From contig NZ_CDME01000011.1 in assembly GCF_000826545.1 (NCBI RefSeq), positions 646,001-710,000 on the forward strand: a stretch of DNA of 64,000 nt, read 5' to 3'. The position numbers were made by a program, and so were the translations under genes. Below, in pieces: positions 9,775 through 17,128 of the stretch. Below the pieces are notes generated by a model. The model saw only the letters and a program-made list of their open reading frames with translations, searched no databases and was not told the origin of the DNA. Positions within the stretch are counted from its first letter, which is position 1, and the number at the start of each line of letters is the position of its first letter. This DNA is from Kibdelosporangium sp. MJ126-NF4. GTDB lineage: Bacteria > Actinomycetota > Actinomycetes > Mycobacteriales > Pseudonocardiaceae.

Positions 9775-11418
9775 GTGATCTGTCTCCGGGTGTCGTCGAT
9801 GCGGTGTCAGCGCTCAAGTAATTCCCCAGCGGAGGGCCATTTCCGCTCAAGGGGTTTCCCGGTCGCCGCGCTCACAGGTTTCCGCACCGGGACGACGGGC
9901 CGTGCGCTCGGGATCCGCGTGGTCACGATGACCAGCGCTTCGCCGAGGAGCGCACGTCGCCTCGCCACTGTGAACTGGGCGCCACGACGGCAAGACCTCA
10001 CACCGGACTCGTGTTCGGCACGCGGCAGCCGACCCGCCGCGCCCGCGACTCCTTGGCGGGCAAAGGATGCCGCGCTGGCTCGCATCCAGCACCGGGCCAC
10101 CGGGAGAGCTGGGGCCCGGTGGCCCGGGACGCGAACCTCGTGCCAAGCCCAGTTGCGAATGCCGCGCCGGCCGGGGCCGCTCGCTCGTGATCCCGGTGGG
10201 GAGCCCGGCGAACGAGGACCCGCCGTTTGGGATGTCCGACGCACGCCCGCAAGACGGCAAGGTGGGGATTCTGGTGAGCGCGGCGACCGGGAATCCCGTG
10301 AGCGACGACACGCGGCAAGTCGGACGGGATCACGACCAGGAGGGGATATCGATTCCTGCGCAGCGCGAGGCATGCCGTCGCAAGGCCGAACAGCGCGGCT
10401 TGACGATCGTGGACGAGTACGTCGAGCCTGGACAGTCGACGCTGGAGATGTCCAAGCGCGCCGCGTTCCAGCGAATGCTCGCTCGCGTCCGTGACACAGG
10501 CGATGTTGATCAGGTGATTGTGTACAAGTTGTCCCGGCTGGCTCGTAACCGGGTAGATGACGCGATCGTCATGGCCGACCTGCGAGAGCGTGGCGTCACG
10601 CTGATCTCGGCCACCGAGCCCGTCGACGACACACCGGTCGGGCAACTGAAGGATGGCATCCTGGCCACGTTCAACAAGTACCGATCCCGAGAATCCGGCG
10701 CCGACATCGCCTACGAGATGGGGCAGAAGGCCCGCAGCGGTAGCACCACCGGGCGCGCCCGGCTCGGCTACCTTAACCACATCGACCGCACCAACGGCCG
10801 CGAAATCCGCCATCATCATCGACCCTGAGCGTGCACCCTTGGTCCGGCTCGGTTTTGAACTGTTCGTCGCCGGCAACCTCACCCTCGACCAACTATCCGA
10901 GCGACTTTCCAGCGAGGACTGCGCGCACGCCCCACTGCCTGATACCGCGCAGCGCGTGTCGATCAGCAAGCTGGCCCCGGATGCTGCTAGACCGCTACTA
11001 CCTCGGCTGCGTCACTATCGAGGAGAAGAGCTCCCTGCCGGCACGAACCGCTCATCGACCAGCACCTGTTCGACCGCGTCCAAGACGTCCTCGACGACCG
11101 CGCCACCTCCGGAGAACGGCGGCCACTACCTCAAGGGCACCCTGTACTGCGGACACTGCCACAGGGCAGATAACAGCGGACGGATGATCACTCAGCACAC
11201 ACCGTCACCCGTCGCGGCAACGAATACACCTACTTCTTTGCCACAACCGACAACAGGGCACCTGCCCAGCGCCTTGCGTGAACGTCGCCGTCGCTGAACA
11301 AGCCGTCGAGCGCTACTACACCACCGTCAGCCAACAGCAGATCACCAACGCCTTCGTCACACTCGCCAAGGACGACATCGCTGACCACGAGCCGTGGCCA
11401 CTAGCACCTCTGACCTAG
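9775..11418 (+). pseudogene. Large serine recombinase, interrupted and multiply frameshifted
   Basis: Remains of a resolvase/integrase of the serine family. The catalytic N-terminus VICLRVSSMR is coded at 9775-9803, with the expected R-V-S serine context. After removal of the element at 9804-10311 the frame resumes exactly as QVGRDHDQEGISIPAQREAC, the canonical continuation. The resolvase core (KLSRLARNR, then a conserved recombinase domain) reads on to about 10810. There it shifts frame at a CATCATCAT run, and again near 10978, 11025, 11045 and 11115. Fragments of the zinc-ribbon part (LYCGHCHRA) and coiled coil (VAVAEQAVERYYTTVS) are readable in different frames up to a TAG at 11416-11418. 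It cannot make an active enzyme. Some of the shifts could be sequencing errors, but the insertion alone inactivates it. Confidence 0.85.
9804..10311. mobile_element. 508-bp MITE-like insertion with terminal inverted repeats and 3-bp target duplication
   Basis: Bounded by GTGTCAGCGCTCA at the left and TGAGCGACGACAC at the right; the right end read in reverse is GTGTCGTCGCTCA, 11 of 13 matching. A second, stronger inverted pair lies just inside: CCCGGTCGCCGCGCTCAC at 9858-9875 and its exact reverse complement at 10274-10291. GCG flanks both sides (9801-9803 and 10312-10314). Deleting the element plus one GCG restores the serine recombinase reading frame. No transposase is coded: the open frames inside are low-complexity Arg/Pro/Gly readings of a GC-rich stretch. 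A non-autonomous element or a Pseudonocardiales-type interspersed repeat is the simplest reading. Confidence 0.75.
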
Positions 11419-11490
11419 ACAACACCAGGCCCCAACAAGCACGACACCTTACGGGATTAAAACCCGGAAACAGCCGCTGGCCAGCAAAAA

Positions 11491-11519
11491 CCCTCTCGCT
11501 CATGTCATGAGGGAGAGGG
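11491..11519 (-). terminator. Strong hairpin with T-run on the minus strand
   Basis: The arms CCCTCTCGCTCAT and ATGAGGGAGAGGG pair at 12 of 13 positions around a 3-nt loop. Read on the minus strand the stem is followed by five T's, the form of a rho-independent terminator. On the plus strand it separates the recombinase pseudogene from the HTH pseudogene. No intact minus-strand gene ends here, so its original customer may be lost. Confidence 0.5.
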
Positions 11520-11523
11520 TATC

Positions 11524-12020
11524 TTGGCGTACAAAGCCGCAGGTCGCAATGCAAAAATCGAATTCTCGGTGGAGGTTGGGGCACCTAACTCGAACATAAA
11601 AGACCAGGTCAGAGCACTGGAAGAACTCCACGAGAAGCTTCCCAGCCTCGATACCCCCGAGCCGCCGTCGATCAAGCGCGACCTGTCCGGCCGCGCCCGG
11701 CAACTCGGCACCGAGCAAGTCGAGCAACTGATCGCCGACTACCAGTCCGGCGCGACGGTGTACGAACTCAGCGACCGGTTCGGCATCGAACGGTCAGCAA
11801 CATCCTCCACCGACACGGCGTGCCGATGCGCCGCCGCGGCCTCTCACCTGACCAGGTCGACCACGCCATCCACCTCTACAACCTCGGCTGGTCCCTCGCA
11901 CGAGTCGGCGACCACCTCGGCGTCAACCACACCACCGTGCTGAACAAGCTGCGCGAACGCGGCATCCCCACCCGCGACACCCACGGACGCCCGCGCGTCG
12001 AAGCAGGTGGTACCCGATGA
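11524..12020 (+). pseudogene. Helix-turn-helix DNA-binding protein, frameshifted
   Basis: Two overlapping frames together code one small protein with two resolvase-type HTH segments. The first ([20 protein letters not shown]) ends near 11790; the second ([20 protein letters not shown]) lies in the next frame from about 11797. At the junction the expected sequence after FGIER is lost and the reading resumes at [16 protein letters not shown], consistent with a 7-nt deletion. Such small HTH genes often sit just downstream of serine recombinases in actinobacterial integrative elements, and this one follows such a remnant. Either fragment alone would carry one HTH; function is doubtful. Confidence 0.75.
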
Positions 12021-12841
12021 ACCGGCCTGCAGCTATGTCGACTCGATCAGGTTCGGGCGGGCCACTGTCGTGAAGGCCGTCACCGTGGTCATGGGCGTCG
12101 TCGTCGGCCTCACTTTTCTGTTCGGCTTCGGCAACGTTCTCAACCTTGCGCTCCGGCTCGGAGTCACGGTCTGGGTCGCGCCCCTGGTCGCAGCTGTCGA
12201 CCTGTCCATCCTCGGCCTCCTACTCGGCACCCGGCACCTGGCCCTCCACGGCGCTACCCCGGAACAGCTTCATCCAGCCCGCCGACTGCTCATCTTCGCC
12301 AGCCTCGCCCTGAACATCGCCGAACCAATCGTCGCCGGGGACTACGGCAAGGCCGCATTCGACGCCGTCGGCCCACTCCTGCTCATCGGCTGGGCCGAGG
12401 TCGGTCCTGGATTGCTGCATGCCATCACCGCCGTCAGCCATGGACCATCTGAACCGAAGGGCGCGCCCAGTTCGGCAGCGGACTCAGCTTGTGTGGTCGA
12501 CGCGATGTCGAAGGCAGGCGGTATGGCGAGCCGCCAGGTTGCCGCTCATAGGCACCGGGTGGCGTCCGATAGCGATCTCGCTGGCCAACAGCGGTCGACG
12601 ATCAGCGACGACGACCTACTCGAACGTGCTCGGCAGGAAGACGCGCGCCACCGAGCCATCTACCAGCGACCGATCTCGGCGGAGACGCTGAGGGAGGCAG
12701 TTGGAGGTTGGTGCCAAAAGGTCCCGACACCTCGTTGCACTCGTGCGAGCGGAAGCACGAGCGCAGGCCGTCCGAGAGTCCCGTCTGGCCACCGATATCG
12801 TATCTAACCAGGGTGGGGCGAGTGCGCTTGTGTCAGCTTGA
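12007..12841 (+). pseudogene. DUF2637/SpdB-like membrane protein, frameshifted near its C-terminus
   Basis: Four hydrophobic segments in the first 150 residues (VVMGVVVGLTFLFGFGNVL, WVAPLVAAVDLSILGLLLG, LLIFASLALNIAEPIVAG, AVGPLLLIGWAEVGPGLL) resemble DUF2637 proteins found with conjugation and replication genes of actinomycete plasmids and integrative elements. The frame goes wrong at about 12700: after ETLREA one extra G shifts it, and the natural ending (LEVGAKRSRHLVALVRAEAR, on to a TGA at 12839-12841) lies in another frame. The uncorrected reading ends at 12807. It fits the decayed mobile segment at 9.8-12.8 kb. As the shift removes only the C-terminal 45 residues, some product could remain. 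Confidence 0.65.
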
Positions 12842-12916
12842 CCAAATCGCTCCCACGGTATCTCGGCGGGTTGTTCCCAGATCTTCTGCGACGATGCATA
12901 CGGTTGACCGCCATGG

Positions 12917-13894
12917 TTGAGGAGGTGGGTCATCTCCGCGTTCGAGGAGCTACGAGACTTCGGGCATCTGGGCCGTGAGTGCCTGAAGTTGATCAACAAG
13001 CTGATTCGGGAAGAAGTTGCGCGGTTTCCTGCGCTTACCCCGAAGAGTGGTTGGCAGGCAGCGGATTTAGAAGATCTACTAGGGAAATTTCTCACTGAGC
13101 GTTTAGAGAAGGTTACGGCTAACCTCCTAGCCCTGGCCAGCGACGACGCCTCGGTGGGCCGGCTACTGCGGAAGTCGATTCGGTACTGGCTGATCGATCA
13201 GGCGCGCCAGACTGCTGTCGGGGCTGTCCGGCGCGCGGTGGAGAAGGTGTTGGCCGACGACGAGAAGGACTTCGAGCAGGTATCGTCGGGCGAACCGGGC
13301 GCAGGCCGATGGAGGCTAGCTAGCACAGCAGTGGAGCCCTGGTCAGGCGTCATCGACGACCTCGTGACAGCGGCTCGCGCCGTGCCGAATGTCAAGATCC
13401 CGAAGTGGTCGAGTACGACGCGCCGCCCTCCGATGGCGAACCGAGCATCGATCGCGGCGGTGATACATGCGGTGCTGACGGCAGCAGAGGGATCACTGGA
13501 GATCGCCCAGTTGGTCGAGGTGTTTGTCGCTCGGTTCCCAGTGGTTCTTGATCCTACAACTGTTCCCCTCCCAGACGCGATGGAACTCGACGCTCCCGAT
13601 CGAGCAGCACTGACTCCGGAGGAGCAGGTGATCGCGGTCGAGGATGAGGTCGACGCCGCGGCGAGCGCGGTAGGTATCGTGGCGATGCTGTCTCCCCAGG
13701 AGCGCGAAATTGTGCGCCATTTCGGTGATATCCCAGCAATCCAGGCTCTGCTCAACTGCGGCCGGACCCAGGCATATCACCAGGTGAAGCGGCTGAGAGA
13801 GAAGCTGACGCAACTGGTCGGCGACAGTGACGATGTGCGCGCAGTGGGGCTGGAGGTGATCCGACTATGTGGCGGCCCGGCAAGCGAGGAATGA
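12917..13894 (+). CDS. Sigma-factor-like DNA-binding protein
   Basis: 325 aa. The N-terminal part (DLEDLLGKFLTERLEKVTANLLAL... LLRKSIRYWLIDQARQT) has the helical feel of a sigma region 2, and the C-terminus (LSPQEREIVRHFGDIPAIQALLNCGRTQAYHQVKRLREKL) is a clear region-4-type helix-turn-helix. The central 150 residues are not recognised. It is not a standard ECF sigma factor. The start is uncertain: the TTG at 12917 lies before the GAGGAGG-like sequence, and no better in-frame ATG or GTG follows closely. It is 84 bp ahead of, and codirectional with, the HTH/metallopeptidase pair and the CBASS genes, so a role in switching these on is the obvious hypothesis. Confidence 0.6.
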   Translation: MRRWVISAFEELRDFGHLGRECLKLINKLIREEVARFPALTPKSGWQAADLEDLLGKFLTERLEKVTANLLALASDDASVGRLLRKSIRYWLIDQARQTAVGAVRRAVEKVLADDEKDFEQVSSGEPGAGRWRLASTAVEPWSGVIDDLVTAARAVPNVKIPKWSSTTRRPPMANRASIAAVIHAVLTAAEGSLEIAQLVEVFVARFPVVLDPTTVPLPDAMELDAPDRAALTPEEQVIAVEDEVDAAASAVGIVAMLSPQEREIVRHFGDIPAIQALLNCGRTQAYHQVKRLREKLTQLVGDSDDVRAVGLEVIRLCGGPASEE

Positions 13895-13978
13895 TCACCT
13901 ACGTGTCCGGACACCTTCCGGGTTACGACGTCAGGTCCTGGTGGCGACCTACTCGGTCGAGTGATACGGGAGGACACC

Positions 13979-14935
13979 ATGAGTGACCCTGACGTGCCAC
14001 AGAGGTTTCTTGATCTTGCTAACCAAGTTGGGCCACGTGCACTGACTGATCTGGGGCTACGAGAACGATTCGGCGAACCGGGCGAGACGAAGATTCACGC
14101 CGGGCAGGTATGGCGGGCCCGGTGGGATCAGGTCAGCGTCCTGGTGGTGGTCTTGGCCGTTGAGGATCGCGAGGTCCTGGCTGCGCCGGTGACGGTCGAT
14201 CCGCCAGCAGAAGACAGTCATTGTCTGGTCGTAGATGGTTCGTCCACCGCGTTCGGGGTCGACGCGACGGTGTGGGCCGCCTTGACCGCGTCCGTGCCTA
14301 TCCGAGTGTTGGATCGAGCGATAGACACGTGGGGCGGCGACGTTGCTCACTGGACCTCGACGATGACGCAGGGGCTGTCAGAGCCAGCGCCAGCGGGCAC
14401 GCGGCACGGTCATGGGGGCGAGTCGGAACTTGATCCCGTCGCGTCGCTCCGTGCAGAGCTTGCGGACGACATGGAGTTGTTGCAGCAGGCGCCGGGGTTG
14501 CCTACGGAGGCCCCAGGAACGACAACGCCGGACCTAGCCTCGTTGCTAGGCGATCAGCTCGATCTCGCGTTGTTGTGTTCTTCGCTCGGGATGCGTCAGC
14601 CGGAGGTGATGAAACTTCTCAGGGGCAAGGTCCCTCTGACGGCCGAACAGATCGACACCATTGCACGAGTCACTGGCCAGGCCGCGGAAAAGATCGCACA
14701 GACGGTGCGTCCTCTGCCGTTCGGTCTCGTGGTCGCTGCGGAGCATCCTCGATGGCGACACGTCTGGCGCGATCGAGCGCGTCGGCAGCACATCGGTGAG
14801 GCGGAAGCCCGGTTCTCGGGAAGTTACGGGACTTTCGCCCTCGCCGCGCGGGAGACTGGCGGTAAGGAGCGAGACTGGGACGAGAGGCTTCGGCGCTTTT
14901 TGTCCGACGAGGAACTCGGCCCAGGCGGTGCGTGA
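13979..14935 (+). CDS. XRE-type HTH protein with MazF/PemK-like N-terminal region (CapH-like position)
   Basis: 318 aa from the ATG at 13979, chosen over an in-frame start at 13961 because GGGAGG lies 6-7 bases before it. Residues 190-243 (LGDQLDLALLCSSLGMRQPEVMKLLRGKVPLTAEQIDTIARVTG, here split by text) form an XRE-like HTH: a recognition helix around MRQPEVMKLLRG and a following LTAEQIDTIA helix. Residues 40-115 (HAGQVWRARWDQVSVLVVVL and on) look like the beta-barrel of PemK/MazF-type proteins, a weaker call. Its stop overlaps the metallopeptidase start (GTGA). This is the gene order of repressor plus ImmA/IrrE protease pairs, including CapH-CapP of CBASS, though CapH proper is much smaller. 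Likely role: repressor cleaved by its partner. Confidence 0.6.
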   Translation: MSDPDVPQRFLDLANQVGPRALTDLGLRERFGEPGETKIHAGQVWRARWDQVSVLVVVLAVEDREVLAAPVTVDPPAEDSHCLVVDGSSTAFGVDATVWAALTASVPIRVLDRAIDTWGGDVAHWTSTMTQGLSEPAPAGTRHGHGGESELDPVASLRAELADDMELLQQAPGLPTEAPGTTTPDLASLLGDQLDLALLCSSLGMRQPEVMKLLRGKVPLTAEQIDTIARVTGQAAEKIAQTVRPLPFGLVVAAEHPRWRHVWRDRARRQHIGEAEARFSGSYGTFALAARETGGKERDWDERLRRFLSDEELGPGGA

Positions 14936-15990
14936 TGCAAGGTCGTTTCGCAGAAGAGGCCGTTGATCAAGCTGAGGCCATGATCGCCGTGGTCGAGCGG
15001 CTACACCCCGGTGCACTGGTCGCACTGCGAGAGAGCCCCTTGGATGAGCTAGGGAATTGGCCGGATATAGTTGTCGAGTTGGTTCCCGAAGGGAATGACG
15101 GTGGTCGGTGCTCGGTTGCTGGCAGCTACCGGGACGACACCAAACCACCGACCCTCGTGGTCGGCGCGTCCCGGTCACATCGGCGCCGTGGATTCACCGG
15201 GCTCCACGAGCTTGGCCACCATCTTCAGCAGACCGATCCGGACCTGGGGCAGCCCCTGTTCGCCTACCAGGACTCCGAGGCATTCGAAGACTCCGCGTGT
15301 GACGCCTTCGCGGCTCGGGTGCTCCTTCCTGACGATCGCGTTCGGGGTGTCATCGACGTTCGAGGACCAGCAGCACCTGCCGTCGTCGACTTGTTTCGCA
15401 GCTCCCAGGCATCCCGTGAGGCGTGCTGTGTCCGTGCTGCCGAGTACCTGACGGGCGGTGGCATCGTCGCCCTGCTCGACGCTGCCGGCACCGTGACCTT
15501 CGCTGCACAGCGAGGAATGCTCCCGCCTGCGAGAGGCTCTGACCAATCAGCCACCCCGTTGATTGGCGCCGCGCTACGCGCCTCGGCAACGGTTGAACGC
15601 GACAACACCTTCGTCGCGTTCCGTAACGGCTCCACCAGCGACACGCTGTACGGGCAAGCAGCCTGGTGCGACGAGGACTACCTCATTGCGGTACTCGTCT
15701 CGGACAACGCCGCGTGGCGTCCCTTCGCGCCACCGCGACCGGACACGGCTCGCTCCCGCTTCGGCTCATGGTGGACCTGTGAGACTGAGACCTGCAGTGA
15801 GACCTTCCGGATCACCGAGCCCGCCTGCACGCGCTGTCGTACCCCTCGATGCCCGAACGGTCACTGCGGGTGCACCTCCGCCCGCGTGCAGGCCGACCGC
15901 CAATGCGACACCTGCTTCCTCAAGTGGCCGCCCTCACGGTTTAACGGCAACAGCCCAACCTGCCGTAGCTGCGTCGAGGAATCGTCCTGA
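14932..15990 (+). CDS. ImmA/IrrE-family metallopeptidase with Cys-rich C-terminal zinc domain (CapP-like position)
   Basis: 352 aa. HELGHH at residues 92-97 gives the HExxH zinc site. The third-ligand region follows in the usual family form E-x-x-A-x-x-x-FAARVLLP near residue 117. The C-terminal 70 residues carry about a dozen cysteines in C-x(4)-C, C-x-x-C and C-P-x-G-H-C spacings, a zinc-binding module. It starts with GTG (or the adjacent ATG at 14935) inside the stop of the HTH gene. ImmA/IrrE proteases inactivate a partner repressor, and CapP does so on sensing single-stranded DNA. That the Cys-rich tail is the sensor here is a guess. The CBASS operon begins 121 bp downstream. Confidence 0.78.
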   Translation: MMQGRFAEEAVDQAEAMIAVVERLHPGALVALRESPLDELGNWPDIVVELVPEGNDGGRCSVAGSYRDDTKPPTLVVGASRSHRRRGFTGLHELGHHLQQTDPDLGQPLFAYQDSEAFEDSACDAFAARVLLPDDRVRGVIDVRGPAAPAVVDLFRSSQASREACCVRAAEYLTGGGIVALLDAAGTVTFAAQRGMLPPARGSDQSATPLIGAALRASATVERDNTFVAFRNGSTSDTLYGQAAWCDEDYLIAVLVSDNAAWRPFAPPRPDTARSRFGSWWTCETETCSETFRITEPACTRCRTPRCPNGHCGCTSARVQADRQCDTCFLKWPPSRFNGNSPTCRSCVEESS

Positions 15991-16042
15991 GTACCCGAAA
16001 GGCGTCCAGGTGCGACGGCACATCCGGACGATCCGCACGGTG

Positions 16043-16078
16043 TGACGTCAAACCTAGGTAACAAGGCGTCCCGACGCC
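16043..16078. promoter_or_regulatory. Palindromes in front of the CBASS operon
   Basis: TGACGTCA (16043-16050) and GGCGTC-CC-GACGCC (16065-16078) are perfect palindromes within the 121 bp between the metallopeptidase gene and the CD-NTase start. The heptamer GACGTCA also occurs upstream of the HTH gene at 13927-13933. They are candidate operators for the HTH or sigma-like protein; short palindromes in GC-rich DNA can be chance. Confidence 0.4.
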
Positions 16079-16111
16079 AAGGCCAATGACCGAGCACATA
16101 CCGGAGACAGC

Positions 16112-17128
16112 GTGAGGCACACGAATTACTTCAACAACTTCCTGAAGAACACGGTCAACCTGAGTCAGCCCAGACTTGACACCCTCGAAGGACGGGTCGA
16201 CTCGATCTACGCGGCGCTCAAGGCCGACCCCGACCTCGGGTCCAGGATCGTCAAGAAGATCCCGCAGGGCTCCTGGGCACAGCGGACGATCATCAGTCCG
16301 CAGAATGGCAAACCGTTCGATGCGGACTTCCTGCTCCAGATGAAGGAGGAGTCGGACTGGGCGTACGTCCTCAAGAAGTACGCCGCAGCCGTCTACGGGG
16401 CACTGGATGACCACCCCATGTACGGGAAGATGCCGCACGGTAGGAAGTGCCGCTGTGTGTACGTCGAGTATGCCGAGAACGCGATGCACGTCGACATCGT
16501 GCCGTTCGTGGTGCGTGCCGACGGCAGTCAGAACATCATCAATCGCGACGACAACTGCTGGGAGCGGACCGACCCGGCCGGGTTCACCGAGTGGATGCGT
16601 GACCGCGACAAGATCACCAACGGTCATCTCCGCAAGGTCATCCGCCTGCTGAAGTTCCTGCGTGACCACAAGAACTCCTTCACGGGCACCAAGTCGATCC
16701 TGATTACCACTCTGCTCGGCGAGCAGGTCTCCTGGTGGAAGAAGTTCACCACGCCGGGTTACTACTCGGACCTGCCCACGTCCCTGCTACACCTCGTCTC
16801 CGACCTCGATGACTGGCTCCAGGCCAACGAGAACAAGCCGTCGATCATGGACCCGTCTGGCTCGGGCGTCACGTTCGATCATCGGTGGAGCCCGGAGACC
16901 TACTCCTACTTCTGCGACCGCATCCACGTTCACGCCGCCGAGATCGCGGACGCCTACCACGAGACCAACGAGGCCCGCAGCATCACCAAGTGGCAGGCCC
17001 TGTTCGGGGACAAGTTCCAGCCAGCCGAAACCGCCGCCAGCAACACGAAGTTCACCGCGGCCGGTGCAGCCAGCGCGGGAGGTACATATCCGATCGCCTC
17101 GTCCAGCCGGTCGGGCCGCGCCGGGTGA
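16112..17128 (+). CDS. CBASS cyclic-oligonucleotide synthase (CD-NTase)
   Basis: 338-aa cGAS/DncV-like nucleotidyltransferase that would make a cyclic di- or trinucleotide on phage infection. The active site is complete: GS at residues 53-54 (PQGSWAQRT), the D-x-D pair at 70-72 (FDADFLL), and the third Asp at 128 (MHVDIVPFV). The start is GTG with GGAGA just upstream. The C-terminus is a flexible Ser/Gly/Ala tail ending Arg-Ala-Gly, and such an end is what Cap2 conjugates in type II CBASS. The stop overlaps cap2 by GTGA. The clade and product cannot be read off; SAVED-type effectors usually answer to cyclic trinucleotides or certain dinucleotides. Confidence 0.9.
   Translation: MRHTNYFNNFLKNTVNLSQPRLDTLEGRVDSIYAALKADPDLGSRIVKKIPQGSWAQRTIISPQNGKPFDADFLLQMKEESDWAYVLKKYAAAVYGALDDHPMYGKMPHGRKCRCVYVEYAENAMHVDIVPFVVRADGSQNIINRDDNCWERTDPAGFTEWMRDRDKITNGHLRKVIRLLKFLRDHKNSFTGTKSILITTLLGEQVSWWKKFTTPGYYSDLPTSLLHLVSDLDDWLQANENKPSIMDPSGSGVTFDHRWSPETYSYFCDRIHVHAAEIADAYHETNEARSITKWQALFGDKFQPAETAASNTKFTAAGAASAGGTYPIASSSRSGRAG

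Noticed and set aside
9807..10373. Minus-strand frames inside the inserted element
   Set aside because: Arg/Pro/Ser-rich readings of a GC-rich repeat with no domain; overlapping frames in several registers.
9775..10494. One long plus-strand frame that could be called a 239-aa protein
   Set aside because: It joins the true recombinase N-terminus to a frame through the inserted element; the middle is low-complexity and the genuine continuation is in another frame after 10315.
16885..17124. Upstream extension of Cap2
   Set aside because: The frame is open but lies inside the CD-NTase; the GTG at 17125 in a GTGA overlap matches known Cap2 N-termini.
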